Source: an uncultured Ruegeria sp. (GTDB lineage: Bacteria > Pseudomonadota > Alphaproteobacteria > Rhodobacterales > Rhodobacteraceae). Taken from it: a stretch of DNA of 64,000 nt. Made by a program: the position numbers and the translations under genes. Location: assembly GCF_947497005.1 (NCBI RefSeq), contig NZ_CANMFF010000008.1, positions 62,001-126,000 of the forward strand, read 5' to 3'. This document shows, piece by piece, positions 35,589 through 44,938 of this stretch. The notes below the pieces were generated by a model. The model searched no databases. It was not told the DNA's origin and saw only the letters and a program-made list of their open reading frames with translations. Each line of letters opens with the position of its first letter. The stretch's first letter is position 1.

Positions 35589-36059
35589 TCAGACCCGGTG
35601 ATAGGGGCCGCCTGACAGAATGGTCGCGGCCCGATAGAGTTGCTCGGCCAACATCACACGGACCAGCATGTGGGGCCAGACCATCGATCCGAATGAAATG
35701 GAAAAATCAGCCTCAGCGCGCAGATCTGGGTCTATTCCGTCTGCTCCGCCGATGATCAGGGCCAGATCCTGCCGTCCTGCGTCCCGCCAGCCTCCCAGTT
35801 TCTTGGAAAAATCAGGCGAGGACATCACTCGTCCTCGCTCGTCCAACGTGCAAATCACGGCACCTTTGGGTATGGCCTTGCGCAGCAGCACTGCTTCGGC
35901 CGCCATGCCAGCGTTTTTCTTGCCTTCAACCTCGATCACCTTCGCAGGTCCAAGGCCCAGCGCGCGGCCGGTCCGGTCGAACCGGGTCAGATAATCGTCA
36001 AGCAGGGTCTTCTCCGGTCCGGCGCGCAATCGCCCGACCGCAACTATGCTGATACGCAT
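35589..36059 (-). CDS. rlmH: 23S rRNA pseudouridine-1915 N3-methyltransferase RlmH
   Basis: A 156-residue SPOUT-class methyltransferase. The knot region [12 protein letters not shown] and the end [20 protein letters not shown] with GGPYHRV are the RlmH hallmarks. It methylates helix 69 of 23S rRNA in assembled ribosomes. It follows rsfS by 44 nt, a pairing seen across bacteria. Confidence 0.96.
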   Translation of the reverse strand: MRISIVAVGRLRAGPEKTLLDDYLTRFDRTGRALGLGPAKVIEVEGKKNAGMAAEAVLLRKAIPKGAVICTLDERGRVMSSPDFSKKLGGWRDAGRQDLALIIGGADGIDPDLRAEADFSISFGSMVWPHMLVRVMLAEQLYRAATILSGGPYHRV

Positions 36060-36103
36060 ATCTCTCTCGCCTCCGGCCCTTTAATGCAGGCCGGGATGGC
36101 GCC

Positions 36104-36463
36104 TCAGTTCGCCGAGGCGCTACCGCCCTGAGGCAGCCACATCTTTTCCAGCTGATAGAATTCACGCACTTCGGGGCGGAAGATATGGACGATCACGTCG
36201 CCCGTATCGATCAGCACCCAGTCGCCGGCATCTTTGCCTTCGACCTTCGAGGTGAAACCGAATTCCTGCTTGATGCGATCCGTCAGCTTTTCTGCCATGG
36301 CCGAGACCTGACGTGTCGAACGCCCGGATGCAATGACCATGTGATCCGCAACAGACGACTTGCCCTGCAGGTTGATCTGCACGACGTCTTCGGCCTTGTC
36401 GTCGGAAAGTGAGGAAAGGATACGCTCAAGCAGCTTGTCGCTGATTGACTGAGAGTGGGCCAT
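36104..36463 (-). CDS. rsfS: Ribosomal silencing factor RsfS
   Basis: A 119-residue Iojap/RsfS protein. DKAEDVVQINLQGKSSVADH followed by MVIASGRSTRQVSAMAEKL, DWVLIDTGDVIVHIF and FYQLEKMW are the family motifs. It binds ribosomal protein uL14 and blocks subunit joining when nutrients are short. The listed ORF begins at a TTG nine codons upstream inside a hairpin; the ATG at 36463 (MAHSQSISDK) is more likely. Confidence 0.93.
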   Translation of the reverse strand: MAHSQSISDKLLERILSSLSDDKAEDVVQINLQGKSSVADHMVIASGRSTRQVSAMAEKLTDRIKQEFGFTSKVEGKDAGDWVLIDTGDVIVHIFRPEVREFYQLEKMWLPQGGSASAN

Positions 36464-36481
36464 CAAGCTGGCCCGGTCATC

Positions 36482-36497
36482 GGCGGGCAAACCCGCC
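36482..36497. repeat. Short perfect hairpin upstream of rsfS
   Basis: GGCGGG-CAAA-CCCGCC, a 6-bp perfect stem 19 nt upstream of the rsfS ATG. It could occlude or mark the leader of the transcript. No function is known. Confidence 0.35.
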
Positions 36498-36545
36498 TGA
36501 GTATGTAGAGACAGAACATAGTCCTCCTTTGCTGCGCGCCGTGAA

Positions 36546-36561
36546 ACCCCGGCGCCGGGGT
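36546..36561. repeat. 16-bp perfect palindrome between rsfS and mscS
   Basis: ACCCCGGCGCCGGGGT reads the same on both strands with no spacer. It lies in the 164-nt gap between the mscS stop and the rsfS start. It could be a protein-binding site or part of a terminator for the mscS transcript, without a T-run. Confidence 0.35.
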
Positions 36562-36627
36562 ACTAATAAGGTAACAAGGGGATTGCAACATTTCAATGAA
36601 AGCGCATCTGACCCTGCACAAGGATGA

Positions 36628-37980
36628 TCACTCTTCGGCGATCTGTTGCACGAATGCGTTTTCTGACAAAACCCGAACCTCGCGCTGTGGGAAGGGGATT
36701 GAGATGCCTTCGTCTTTGAATGCATCCCATAGTGCGAGGTAAACGTTACCCCGGATATTGGTCAGGCCCTTGGTCGGGTCGCTGATCCAGAATCGCAGCA
36801 CGTAATCCACGCTGCTGTCACCAAAGCCCGTGATATGGCAAACTGGTTCATGCTTGCCGCCACTGAGCACTCGGTTCACCGCCTTCACTGCCCGGATCGC
36901 CGTTGCGCGTACCTTGTGAGGGTCATCCTCATAGCTGGTTCCGAAATCCAGATCCAACCGCACGAACTTATCGGAATGCGACCAATTCACCACCTGGTTG
37001 GTGATCAGATCCTCGTTCGGGATCAGGTATTCGCGCCCGTCCCGCGTCACGACTGAGACATACCGCGCACCCAGCGCGTTAATCCAGCCGAACGTATCGC
37101 CCAACGAAATCACATCGCCCGGTTTGATCGAACGGTCCATCAGGATGATGATCCCGGAAATCAGGTTTGAAACCACCTTTTGCAGGCCAAACCCGATGCC
37201 CACACCAATTGCACCGGACAACAGCGCGATGCCGGTCAGATCGAATCCCAGCGTTCGGATGGCGGCCAGAAAAACCGCGCCATACAGCAGAACCTGAATT
37301 CCCTTGGCCAACAGCACCTGCATGGACGGGGTGATGTCATCATTGCCCTGCAATCCGCGCTCGGCCGCGCGGGTACCAATCCGGGCCAGCGTCAACAGGA
37401 TGCCAATCAGAAGAATGGCTTTGAGAATGCCGAGCACCGAAATGTGCAGATCCCCGATGGAAATCGCGACACCGTCAAGGAATTCGGCCACGTCATCCGT
37501 CAGATTCAGCGCAATAAGCGTTGCATAGACCCACATTGCCCACTTGAACAACCGTCGCAGCGTCCGATTGCGGACCAGTCTTGCGACCAGTGAAATAGCC
37601 AGCCAGGCCGTTGCCAGCGTAGCAATTATCCCAATTAGATAGCTGCGCGAAGGCCAGGTGACATGCAGCATGATCTGATACAAGAACCAGGACAGCAGAA
37701 CAAAATAGACCAGTGTCAGCCGCTGCATCAACTGCACCATGATGCGAAGCCGCCATTTCGGCCATCCGGTCCGGGCGCGTGTCCAGTCATTCCATCGCGG
37801 CTGCGTCAGAACTTTCAGAAGGAACGCCAGCGCCCATAGGAAAAGGATGATGACCAGCTGGTACTGCCGCCAGCCTGGCGTGACGACCAGCTCGACCAGT
37901 TCTGCAACTTGCGAGGAAAAGCCCGCGACCATGTTGTTATAGAGGTCCGACAGCGAGCTGGGGAGCAGGTCTTGGTTCAT
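36628..37980 (-). CDS. MscS family mechanosensitive channel
   Basis: A 450-residue inner membrane protein of the small-conductance mechanosensitive channel family. There is an N-terminal region with several membrane helices (about 30-230) and the pore-lining segment GIALLSGAIGVGIGFGLQKV with Gly/Ala spacing, followed by NLISGIIILMDRSIKPGD, then the beta and alpha/beta cytoplasmic cage. It releases solutes on hypo-osmotic shock. The start at 37980 (MNQDLLPSSL) with AGGAG is chosen over the longer ORF. Confidence 0.9.
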   Translation of the reverse strand: MNQDLLPSSLSDLYNNMVAGFSSQVAELVELVVTPGWRQYQLVIILFLWALAFLLKVLTQPRWNDWTRARTGWPKWRLRIMVQLMQRLTLVYFVLLSWFLYQIMLHVTWPSRSYLIGIIATLATAWLAISLVARLVRNRTLRRLFKWAMWVYATLIALNLTDDVAEFLDGVAISIGDLHISVLGILKAILLIGILLTLARIGTRAAERGLQGNDDITPSMQVLLAKGIQVLLYGAVFLAAIRTLGFDLTGIALLSGAIGVGIGFGLQKVVSNLISGIIILMDRSIKPGDVISLGDTFGWINALGARYVSVVTRDGREYLIPNEDLITNQVVNWSHSDKFVRLDLDFGTSYEDDPHKVRATAIRAVKAVNRVLSGGKHEPVCHITGFGDSSVDYVLRFWISDPTKGLTNIRGNVYLALWDAFKDEGISIPFPQREVRVLSENAFVQQIAEE

Positions 37981-38083
37981 ACAGGTCTCCTGCCCTCCAG
38001 CTTGGACAGCAACGCCGGGCGATGCAAGCCTGACACAGGTTTTGAACCTTGATTGCAGCAGAGACGCGGTATATCTGAACCGC

Positions 38084-38191
38084 ATGAGACTCAAAGTGGC
38101 CCAACTTCAGAATCTGGAAGATCGCGCACGTTTGCGCGAACGGTTCTATGGGGCCGCCCGCACGGTCCTGGCACGCCTACCTGTCGCCTGA
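38084..38191 (+). CDS. Possible 35-codon ORF in the leuC leader
   Basis: ATG to TGA encodes [20 protein letters not shown]-type sequence, continuing to ARLPVA, 43 nt upstream of leuC. It is basic and helical, with six Leu among 35 residues in varied codons and no run of Leu codons. It could be a small protein or a leader peptide for leuC attenuation; I cannot see competing hairpins, so neither is established. Confidence 0.3.
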   Translation: MRLKVAQLQNLEDRARLRERFYGAARTVLARLPVA

Positions 38192-38234
38192 GCCAACTCG
38201 CCAGCTATTTCTCATTACATACGGGAGAGGACCG

Positions 38235-39638
38235 ATGTCCCCCAAAACACTCTATGACAAGATCTGGGATGCCCATGTCGCGCACGAAGCCGATGATGGC
38301 ACCTGCCTGCTTTATATCGACCGCCATCTGGTGCACGAGGTTACCAGCCCGCAAGCCTTCGAAGGGCTTCGTATGGCAGGCAGGCCGGTGCGCGCCCCGG
38401 AAAAGACCATCGCGGTGCCGGATCACAACGTGCCTACCACGGCGGATCGTGTGAACGGGATCGAAAACCCCGAATCGCGCATTCAGGTCGAAGCGCTGGA
38501 CAAGAACGCCAAGGATTTCGGCATTCACTATTACCCGGTACATGACGTGCGTCAGGGCATCGTGCACATCGTCGGCCCGGAACAGGGCTGGACCCTGCCC
38601 GGCATGACCGTGGTTTGTGGCGACAGCCACACGGCCACGCATGGTGCGTTTGGCGCGCTGGCGCATGGCATTGGTACGTCCGAGGTCGAGCATGTTCTGG
38701 CCACGCAGACGCTGATTCAGAAGAAATCCAAGAACATGAAGGTCGAGATTACCGGTAAACTGCAGCCGGGCGTGACCGCCAAGGACATTACTCTGGCCGT
38801 GATTGGTGAGACCGGTACTGCCGGCGGCACCGGCTATGTCATCGAATATTGCGGTGAAGCGATCCGTGATCTGTCGATGGAAGGCCGCATGACCGTCTGC
38901 AACATGGCGATCGAAGGCGGCGCACGCGCAGGTCTGATCGCTCCGGATGAGACCACCTATGAATATGTCAAAGGCCGTCCGCATGCACCTAAGGGCGCGC
39001 AGTGGGAAGCCGCTCTGAACTGGTGGAAAACGCTTTACACCGACGAAGACGCACATTTCGACAAGGTCATCACCCTGCGCGGCGAAGACATCGCACCCGT
39101 CGTCACATGGGGCACCAGCCCCGAGGACGTGCTGCCAATCACCGCGACAGTGCCTCAGCCCGAAGACTTCGAAGGCGGCAAGGTTGAAGCAGCCCGCCGT
39201 TCCATCGAATACATGGGTCTGGAAGCCGGTCAAAAGCTGAGCGATGTGGAAATCGACACTGTCTTCATCGGTTCCTGCACCAACGGTCGGATCGAAGACC
39301 TGCGTGCTGCAGCTGAGATTTTGAAAGGCAAGAAGATCAAAGACGGTATGCGCGCCATGGTCGTGCCGGGATCAGGCCTGGTTCGCGCTCAGGCCGAGGA
39401 AGAAGGTCTTGCCGAAATTTTCAAAGAGGCCGGTTTTGAATGGCGTCTGGCCGGGTGCTCGATGTGTCTGGCGATGAACCCCGATCAGTTGCAGCCGGGC
39501 GAGCGCTGTGCCGCGACCTCAAACCGCAACTTCGAAGGCCGTCAGGGCCGGGGTGGGCGAACCCATCTGCTGAGCCCGGCGATGGCTGCCGCGGCGGCAA
39601 TCACAGGACGGCTGACAGACGTTCGTGAAATGATGTAA
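38235..39638 (+). CDS. leuC: 3-isopropylmalate dehydratase large subunit LeuC
   Basis: A 467-residue aconitase-family enzyme of the usual length. DHNVPTT and [19 protein letters not shown] near the N-terminus and the cluster-binding cysteines in IGSCTNGR and AGCSMC are all present. With LeuD it isomerises 2-isopropylmalate to 3-isopropylmalate in leucine synthesis. The start at 38235 follows GGGAGAGGACC. An HdeD-type gene separates it from leuD. Confidence 0.97.
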   Translation: MSPKTLYDKIWDAHVAHEADDGTCLLYIDRHLVHEVTSPQAFEGLRMAGRPVRAPEKTIAVPDHNVPTTADRVNGIENPESRIQVEALDKNAKDFGIHYYPVHDVRQGIVHIVGPEQGWTLPGMTVVCGDSHTATHGAFGALAHGIGTSEVEHVLATQTLIQKKSKNMKVEITGKLQPGVTAKDITLAVIGETGTAGGTGYVIEYCGEAIRDLSMEGRMTVCNMAIEGGARAGLIAPDETTYEYVKGRPHAPKGAQWEAALNWWKTLYTDEDAHFDKVITLRGEDIAPVVTWGTSPEDVLPITATVPQPEDFEGGKVEAARRSIEYMGLEAGQKLSDVEIDTVFIGSCTNGRIEDLRAAAEILKGKKIKDGMRAMVVPGSGLVRAQAEEEGLAEIFKEAGFEWRLAGCSMCLAMNPDQLQPGERCAATSNRNFEGRQGRGGRTHLLSPAMAAAAAITGRLTDVREMM

Positions 39639-39675
39639 GGTGCCCTCATATCTAGATATTTGAGGAATTGAAGAC

Positions 39676-40221
39676 ATGAGTGACTGGATCAAATGGCTTT
39701 TGCTGGGACTTCTGTCCATAGCGTTTGGCGTCTTTGCCCTGGGTAATGCTGTGGCGGCGTCGCTGGCCGTGACCGTAGTGACCGGGGCATTGCTGCTGGT
39801 TTCTGGCGCATTCCAGATCGTCGGCGGGTTCACCGTTGAAGGCGCCGGCAATAAAATCCTGTCACTCATCATGGGTGCGGTCATGCTGTTTCTTGGCTGG
39901 TCTTTTCTGGATCACCCACTGCAAGGCACGCTGACGCTGGCGACCGTGATGTTGATTCTGTTCATGGCAGGCGGCATCGCCCGGATCATTCTGTCGTTTC
40001 AGATGAAAGGAACGCAGTTTTTCTGGCCCACGCTGATCTCGGGCATCTTGTCGATCATATTGGCCGGTATCATCTGGTCTTATGCAGCGGCAGAACCGAC
40101 AGCCTTGCTGAGTTTGCTGGGCATCCTGCTGGGCATCGAGATGCTGTTCAACGGGTTCGGCTTGGTCTTTATGGCGCTGTTCGTCAAAAACGCACCCAAA
40201 GGTGAAACACAACAGACGTAA
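39676..40221 (+). CDS. HdeD family (DUF308) membrane protein
   Basis: A 181-residue membrane protein with about six hydrophobic helices in three pairs (WIKWLLLGLLSIAFGVFALG; LAVTVVTGALLLVSGAFQIV; and so on), the repeat build of HdeD/DUF308 proteins. HdeD is linked to acid resistance in enterobacteria; the function here is unknown. It lies between leuC and leuD (37 nt and 42 nt gaps), so it is probably on the same transcript. Confidence 0.85.
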   Translation: MSDWIKWLLLGLLSIAFGVFALGNAVAASLAVTVVTGALLLVSGAFQIVGGFTVEGAGNKILSLIMGAVMLFLGWSFLDHPLQGTLTLATVMLILFMAGGIARIILSFQMKGTQFFWPTLISGILSIILAGIIWSYAAAEPTALLSLLGILLGIEMLFNGFGLVFMALFVKNAPKGETQQT

Positions 40222-40263
40222 TCGCGGGGCATGGGCGCGGCCCTCTCCCGCAGGAGTGTAGAC

Positions 40264-40869
40264 ATGGAAAAGTTTGACAAAGTCCACGGGGTGGCCGCCC
40301 CAATGCCACTGATCAATATCGACACCGATATGATCATCCCGAAGGTACACCTGAAAACCATCAAACGGTCCGGCCTTGGCGTCGTGCTGTTTGATGAGAT
40401 GCGGTACCATGACCACGGTGGCGAAAACGAAGAGTTCGTGCTGAACAAGCCCGCCTACCGCAATACCGAGATTCTGGTGGCTGGTGACAATTTCGGCTGC
40501 GGCTCATCGCGCGAACACGCGCCATGGGCGATCAAGGATTTCGGCATCAAGGTCGTGATCTCGACCAGCTTTGCCGACATCTTCTTCAACAACTGCTTCA
40601 AGAACGGCATCCTGCCGATCGTGGTCGAAGAAGAACATCATGCGGTTCTGATGGAAGATGCGCATAAAGGTGAAAACGCCCGCATGACAGTGCATCTGGA
40701 AGATCAGCAGATCACCACTTCGGATGGCGTCGTCATCGAGTTCCACGTCGACCCGCATCGCAAACATTGCCTGCTGAACGGACTGGACGATATCGGCCTG
40801 ACGATGGAAAAAGATCATCACATCGACAAATTTGAAGATCACGCCAGTCAGGCCCGTCCCTGGGTGTGA
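40264..40869 (+). CDS. leuD: 3-isopropylmalate dehydratase small subunit LeuD
   Basis: A 201-residue Leu[21 protein letters not shown] near the N-terminus and [19 protein letters not shown] around residue 78 are the swivel-domain signatures. It completes the LeuCD dehydratase. The start at 40264 with AGGAG replaces the longer ORF. The operon ends in a strong hairpin 32 nt after the stop. Confidence 0.96.
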   Translation: MEKFDKVHGVAAPMPLINIDTDMIIPKVHLKTIKRSGLGVVLFDEMRYHDHGGENEEFVLNKPAYRNTEILVAGDNFGCGSSREHAPWAIKDFGIKVVISTSFADIFFNNCFKNGILPIVVEEEHHAVLMEDAHKGENARMTVHLEDQQITTSDGVVIEFHVDPHRKHCLLNGLDDIGLTMEKDHHIDKFEDHASQARPWV

Positions 40870-40900
40870 TTCTGGGGGCGATTCTGTGGACACTCAACCT

Positions 40901-40926
40901 AACGGGGTCGCTGTGGCGACCCCGTT
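40901..40926 (+). terminator. Strong terminator after leuD
   Basis: AACGGGGTCGC and GCGACCCCGTT form a perfect 11-bp stem with a TGTG loop, followed by CTCGTTCTT. It ends the leuC-hdeD-leuD unit. Confidence 0.8.
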
Positions 40927-40929
40927 CTC

Positions 40930-41201
40930 GTTCTTGGGGTTGATTTTTGCAAAACCACAACATGTAGGTCTCACTTTGAGATACACGTCGGATTTGCGTC
41001 TGAAATGATGCAATCCCGCACCAGTTGCGCCATCTTTTTGCCCGAAATCACGTGTTTTCTGCACCCTGACTTGAGCGAAATGCCGCTTATCGTCCATGTT
41101 GGCGCTAAAGAGGCATCCGTCAGAATAAACGAGGCAAAGAGCACAAGTTGGAATTAAGTCGGCAAAGATCGGCTGATCCGGTTTGAAAAAGGGTTCGGAT
41201 A
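40930..41201. other. Intergenic region after leuD
   Basis: The 332-nt stretch from leuD to the next gene holds the terminator and then 270 nt in which I see no supported gene. ORFs on the minus strand here have no ribosome site or recognisable product. It must carry the promoter for the downstream membrane protein gene. Confidence 0.5.
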
Positions 41202-42032
41202 GTGATTGCGCGCACAACTGGGGCGGCGATACGTGGAATACTTGTGGCACTGATGGTGCTGACACCCGCGTTGTACCTGCCTGTAACATCGACGAACGGG
41301 ACCGAGATACTGGTCTTCCTCGCGATCCTCGCGTTCATCCTTACGTTTGCCGAATACAACTCTGCTTTCCCCAGTTTTATCGAATTTCGTGACGCACCGC
41401 CGGTAAACCGCCTGCGTTTCGTCGGCCTGATGTCGATGGTCACCTTCCTGACGCTGATCTGCAAAAACGCGTATGAGCCCAGTGACCTGACCACGTTTGC
41501 CTATGCAGTCGGTCTGGCTGCCGCAAATGTCGTGGACTTTCCCTATTCTCCGGTCCGGTTGATTGTGCTGATGGTACCGGCGGACGCCGGCCAGCCTTTG
41601 ATCGAACTGGTCCGGATTTCAGCCAGCGTGGCTTATGTCGCGGCTTTGGTCACCATCGCCACCTTCGCTTACGCAGTCAAAGTCAAGGGCTGGCCCACGG
41701 GCAACGGTGCCTTCAACGTGTGGACCAATCTGCCTCTTTTTGATCCCACCAAGGGCGGTGATGTTGTCACCCGCCTGCAACGAGATGGCCGTCTGAATAT
41801 CTGCATTGGTGTCCTGCTACCCTTCCTCATTCCGGCCGTCATCAAGCTGATGAGCAGCGTAGCCGCTCCGATCTCGCTCAGTAACCCGCAGACATTGATC
41901 TGGACCATGAGTGCCTGGGCGTTCCTGCCCGCCAGTATGATCATGCGTGGCATGGCGACCCTGCGGATCGCGGGTTTGATCGTGGAAAAACGCCGCGCCT
42001 ATTCAACAAGCGAGACGACACAAGCCGCATGA
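41202..42032 (+). CDS. Multi-spanning membrane protein, unknown function
   Basis: A 276-residue integral membrane protein with about seven hydrophobic segments (first ILVALMVLTPALYLP near residue 13, last near 235-255). The GTG start follows AAGGG. No transporter or enzyme motif was recognised. It overlaps the following phosphatase-family gene by 4 nt, so the two are translationally coupled and may work together at the envelope. Confidence 0.75.
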   Translation: MIARTTGAAIRGILVALMVLTPALYLPVTSTNGTEILVFLAILAFILTFAEYNSAFPSFIEFRDAPPVNRLRFVGLMSMVTFLTLICKNAYEPSDLTTFAYAVGLAAANVVDFPYSPVRLIVLMVPADAGQPLIELVRISASVAYVAALVTIATFAYAVKVKGWPTGNGAFNVWTNLPLFDPTKGGDVVTRLQRDGRLNICIGVLLPFLIPAVIKLMSSVAAPISLSNPQTLIWTMSAWAFLPASMIMRGMATLRIAGLIVEKRRAYSTSETTQAA

Positions 42033-43057
42033 TCCGTGCCCTTGCTCTGCTAATGCTGCCTTTTGCGGCGCAGGCAGAAGTTGTGCGCATCGCTACCTAC
42101 AACACTGAACTCAGCAGAAATGGCCCAGGTCTTTTGCTGCGTGACATCCAGCGAGATGATGAACAGGTTTTAGCAATCGTCGATGTCATTGCAGCCTCGC
42201 GCCCTGACATCATCGCCCTTCAAGGCATCGACTGGGATTTGGAACGGGCAGCGGTAAACGCCCTGACCGGGAAACTGCGCGATGCGGGTTTGGATTACGT
42301 CTATCACTTTTCGGCACAACCAAATGCAGGTCAGCAAACATCGCTGGATTTGGATGGTGATGGCCGATCACAAGGGCCCGGCGACGCGCAAGGCTGGGGA
42401 AAGTTCACCGGCCAGGGCGGGCTGGCGGTTCTGTCTCGTTTCGAAATCATGGCCGAAGACGTTCAGGACTATTCCAATCTGTTATGGCAGGACCTGCCGG
42501 GGGCTACTTTGCCCAGTGTTGATGGCCGCCCATTCCCCTCTGATGCCGCGCAAAAGATACAACGTCTGTCCTCGACCGCGCATTGGGTGATCCCAATTGA
42601 AACCCCGCTTGGACGGCTCAATCTGATGACCTTCCACGCTGCGCCACCGGTTTTCGACGGGCCAGAGGATCGCAACGGTCTGCGTAACCGGGACGAGATT
42701 CGCTTTTGGTCTGTTTTGCTGAACGGCGACCTGGGACAAGTTCCCAACGGTCCCCTCGTGATTGCCGGGGACGCCAATCTCGATCCAAAACACGGCGAAG
42801 GCCATAAACAGGCCATTCACACTCTTCGGACACTCTCGCTTTTGCAGGACCCGATGCCTATGGATCCGTCTGGGTCAACTGCAACCGTCGCGTGGAAGGC
42901 GACCGGAGAGATGCGCGTTGATTACGTGTTTCCGTCCAGCGATCTTCGCGTCTCGGGCGCCGGTGTCATATGGCCCGAGGAAGGCGACAAGCTTTACGAC
43001 AGTGCCCAACGTGCCAGCCGACACCGTCTGGTCTGGGTTGACGTAACCCTACCCTAG
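42029..43057 (+). CDS. Secreted endonuclease/exonuclease/phosphatase family protein
   Basis: A 342-residue protein with a signal peptide (cleavage after AAQA near residue 16) and the EEP fold: RIATYNTELSRNG gives the Asn metal site, PDIIALQGIDWD stands where the usual Glu motif reads LQE (here Gly, unusual), and PLVIAGDANLDP and ASRHRLVWVD give the later catalytic Asp/Asn and His. It could be a nuclease or phosphodiesterase in the periplasm. It overlaps the membrane protein gene upstream (4 nt) and the tail of the convergent epimerase gene (9 nt). Confidence 0.82.
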   Translation: MIRALALLMLPFAAQAEVVRIATYNTELSRNGPGLLLRDIQRDDEQVLAIVDVIAASRPDIIALQGIDWDLERAAVNALTGKLRDAGLDYVYHFSAQPNAGQQTSLDLDGDGRSQGPGDAQGWGKFTGQGGLAVLSRFEIMAEDVQDYSNLLWQDLPGATLPSVDGRPFPSDAAQKIQRLSSTAHWVIPIETPLGRLNLMTFHAAPPVFDGPEDRNGLRNRDEIRFWSVLLNGDLGQVPNGPLVIAGDANLDPKHGEGHKQAIHTLRTLSLLQDPMPMDPSGSTATVAWKATGEMRVDYVFPSSDLRVSGAGVIWPEEGDKLYDSAQRASRHRLVWVDVTLP

Positions 43058-43957
43058 AACCTCGCCCATATGCTCTGTTGTGCACGATGAATCTGAAAAC
43101 TGGGGCGGAATTGCCGAACACAAGGCATCATCCAATTCGGTCTGAGAAACCTGTCCCAGCAATTCGTTAATATATCCGCCATCCAGCTTATGTGGCACTT
43201 GCCAGAGGTATCGCATCTCAAGCAAGTGTGGGGCCATGCGCCAAAATGAGCGGGCCAGATACAATGGCCACCATTTCATACGCTGTACCGAAACCGACCT
43301 GCCAGTGACCAGCGAAAGAGACTGCGCAATCTGCGCCCCGGTCAATGTGTATCCCTGGAATGGAACATCGCAGAATCGGGGCAAGTCTTGCCGTATCTCA
43401 GCCAATGCAACGGCAAAACGGGCCAAATCCGGCAGATAAGCCCAGGCATGCAGCGCCTCCGGGTCACCGGGATAGATCAATTGACCGTGGGACAGGTGTT
43501 TGATCATCACTTGGTCGAACCAGTTACCCGAAGGCTTAGTATCAATGAAATCCCCTGCCCGCAGGATGATGGTTCGCACGGTCGATGCGCGATAGGCTTC
43601 TTCCATCTCGATCCGGATCCGGCCTAACGGGTTGGTTGCCTGATGTGGTGTCCCACCTGCCCATGGGCCCGGCGTATCCTCGCCAAATACGTAGACATTG
43701 CCTGGCACTATCACGGTCGCATCCGTGTTTGACGCGACTTCTATCACACGCCGTGTCAGCACAGGAACATCGCGCGCCCAATCAGGATAGGGCGGGTTCC
43801 ATCCGTTCACGATGACATCCGCTCCACGCGCTCCCTGTGCAAACGTATCGGTACTACGGTCGAATTCTTTTACATCCCAGCCTGCTTTTCGAAAAGCCAA
43901 TGCTGCATTGCGCCCAAAACGACCCGATGCGCCTAGTACCAGTGCTGTTTGTGCCAT
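43049..43957 (-). CDS. NAD-dependent epimerase/dehydratase family protein
   Basis: A 302-residue Rossmann-fold protein of the extended or atypical SDR class. LVLGASGRFGRNAALAF is the NAD(P) loop. The Tyr-x-x-x-Lys pair of classic SDRs is not evident, which fits atypical members. The gene is divergent from a LysR regulator, and paired inverted repeats in the gap suggest control by it. The substrate cannot be told. Confidence 0.78.
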   Translation of the reverse strand: MAQTALVLGASGRFGRNAALAFRKAGWDVKEFDRSTDTFAQGARGADVIVNGWNPPYPDWARDVPVLTRRVIEVASNTDATVIVPGNVYVFGEDTPGPWAGGTPHQATNPLGRIRIEMEEAYRASTVRTIILRAGDFIDTKPSGNWFDQVMIKHLSHGQLIYPGDPEALHAWAYLPDLARFAVALAEIRQDLPRFCDVPFQGYTLTGAQIAQSLSLVTGRSVSVQRMKWWPLYLARSFWRMAPHLLEMRYLWQVPHKLDGGYINELLGQVSQTELDDALCSAIPPQFSDSSCTTEHMGEVLG

Positions 43958-43982
43958 GGCTACCTCCTGTCTGAGGTCAATC

Positions 43983-44048
43983 TATCCATTCATCTCATGC
44001 AAGGAATTGCCGTAAATTGCAGAACGTGTATTCATATCTGAATGGATA
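43983..44048. promoter_or_regulatory. Inverted-repeat pair between epimerase and lysR-type gene
   Basis: TATCCATTCA at 43983 and its exact complement TGAATGGATA at 44039 flank the gap; the second overlaps a further palindrome ATTCA-TATC-TGAAT and the lysR start codon. This layout fits an autoregulated LysR operator serving both divergent genes. Confidence 0.4.
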
Positions 44049-44935
44049 AAGCACTTACACATGCAGATTGGTCACTGATCCAAAGCTTTCTGGCCGTGGC
44101 CGAAACAGGTTCACTATCCTCTGCGGCCCGACATCTGGATCGCAGCCAACCTACATTGGGGCGACAGGTGCAAAGCCTAGAGGACGAACTGGGCGTGTCC
44201 CTGTTCGATCGACACGCGCGTGGGTTGAGGCTGAGCGAGGCTGGCGCAGAGCTTCTGCCAATGGCCCAGCAGATGCACAGCGCAATGACAGCCTTCAGCC
44301 TGGCTGCGGCGGGGCAGTCGCAGCAGCTTGAGGGCTCGGTACGCATTACTGCATCGGTTTTTGCGTCGCACCATCTGCTGCCACCGATCCTGGCGGACAT
44401 CCGAAGACAGGAACCCACCATTCAGCTTGAACTGGTCGCCACCGACACCACCGAGAATTTGCTCTATCGCGAGGCGGATATTGCCGTACGCATGTATCGC
44501 CCCGCGCAGATGGACATTATTTCACGGTACCTCGGTGATGTGCCGCTGTGTTTTTGTGCGGCCAGGTCCTATCTGGATCGAATGGGGCGCCCTAAAACGC
44601 CGGAAGAGATATTTACACATGACCTTGTGGGGTTTGACGCCAATCAGGAAATCATCAAGGCAATGCGCGAAAAAGGATGGCCCGCCAACCGCGACAGCTT
44701 TACCACCCGCTGCGATCTGCAAAGCGCTTATTGGGAACTGATCCGGGCAGGGTGTGGCATTGGCTTCAGTCAGGTCCAGGTCGCCGAAGCTGATCCTGAT
44801 GTGGAAATCCTGCCGCTGGATGTTGAAATCCCGATTCTACCGGTTTGGCTGGCCGCACCGCAGGCCATGCGCCAGACCCCGCGTATCCGCAGGGTCTGGG
44901 ATTTGCTGGCTGAAGGGCTCAAAGCCAGTCTCTGA
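44042..44935 (+). CDS. LysR family transcriptional regulator
   Basis: A 297-residue LysR regulator. The N-terminal winged helix (about residues 8-66) is clear: LIQSFLAVAETGSLSSAARH, then LDRSQPTLGRQVQSLEDELG. The rest is the periplasmic-binding-like effector domain. The adjacent divergent epimerase gene is the likely target. The stop is 4 nt from the end of the convergent peroxiredoxin-like gene. Confidence 0.9.
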   Translation: MDKALTHADWSLIQSFLAVAETGSLSSAARHLDRSQPTLGRQVQSLEDELGVSLFDRHARGLRLSEAGAELLPMAQQMHSAMTAFSLAAAGQSQQLEGSVRITASVFASHHLLPPILADIRRQEPTIQLELVATDTTENLLYREADIAVRMYRPAQMDIISRYLGDVPLCFCAARSYLDRMGRPKTPEEIFTHDLVGFDANQEIIKAMREKGWPANRDSFTTRCDLQSAYWELIRAGCGIGFSQVQVAEADPDVEILPLDVEIPILPVWLAAPQAMRQTPRIRRVWDLLAEGLKASL

Positions 44936-44938
44936 CGG

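Noticed and set aside
38205-39233. 342-codon ORF opposite leuC
   Set aside because: Antisense shadow of leuC without any protein-like motif.
40894-41289. 131-codon minus-strand ORF after leuD
   Set aside because: Runs through the terminator and into the next gene's coding region; no ribosome site and no family features.
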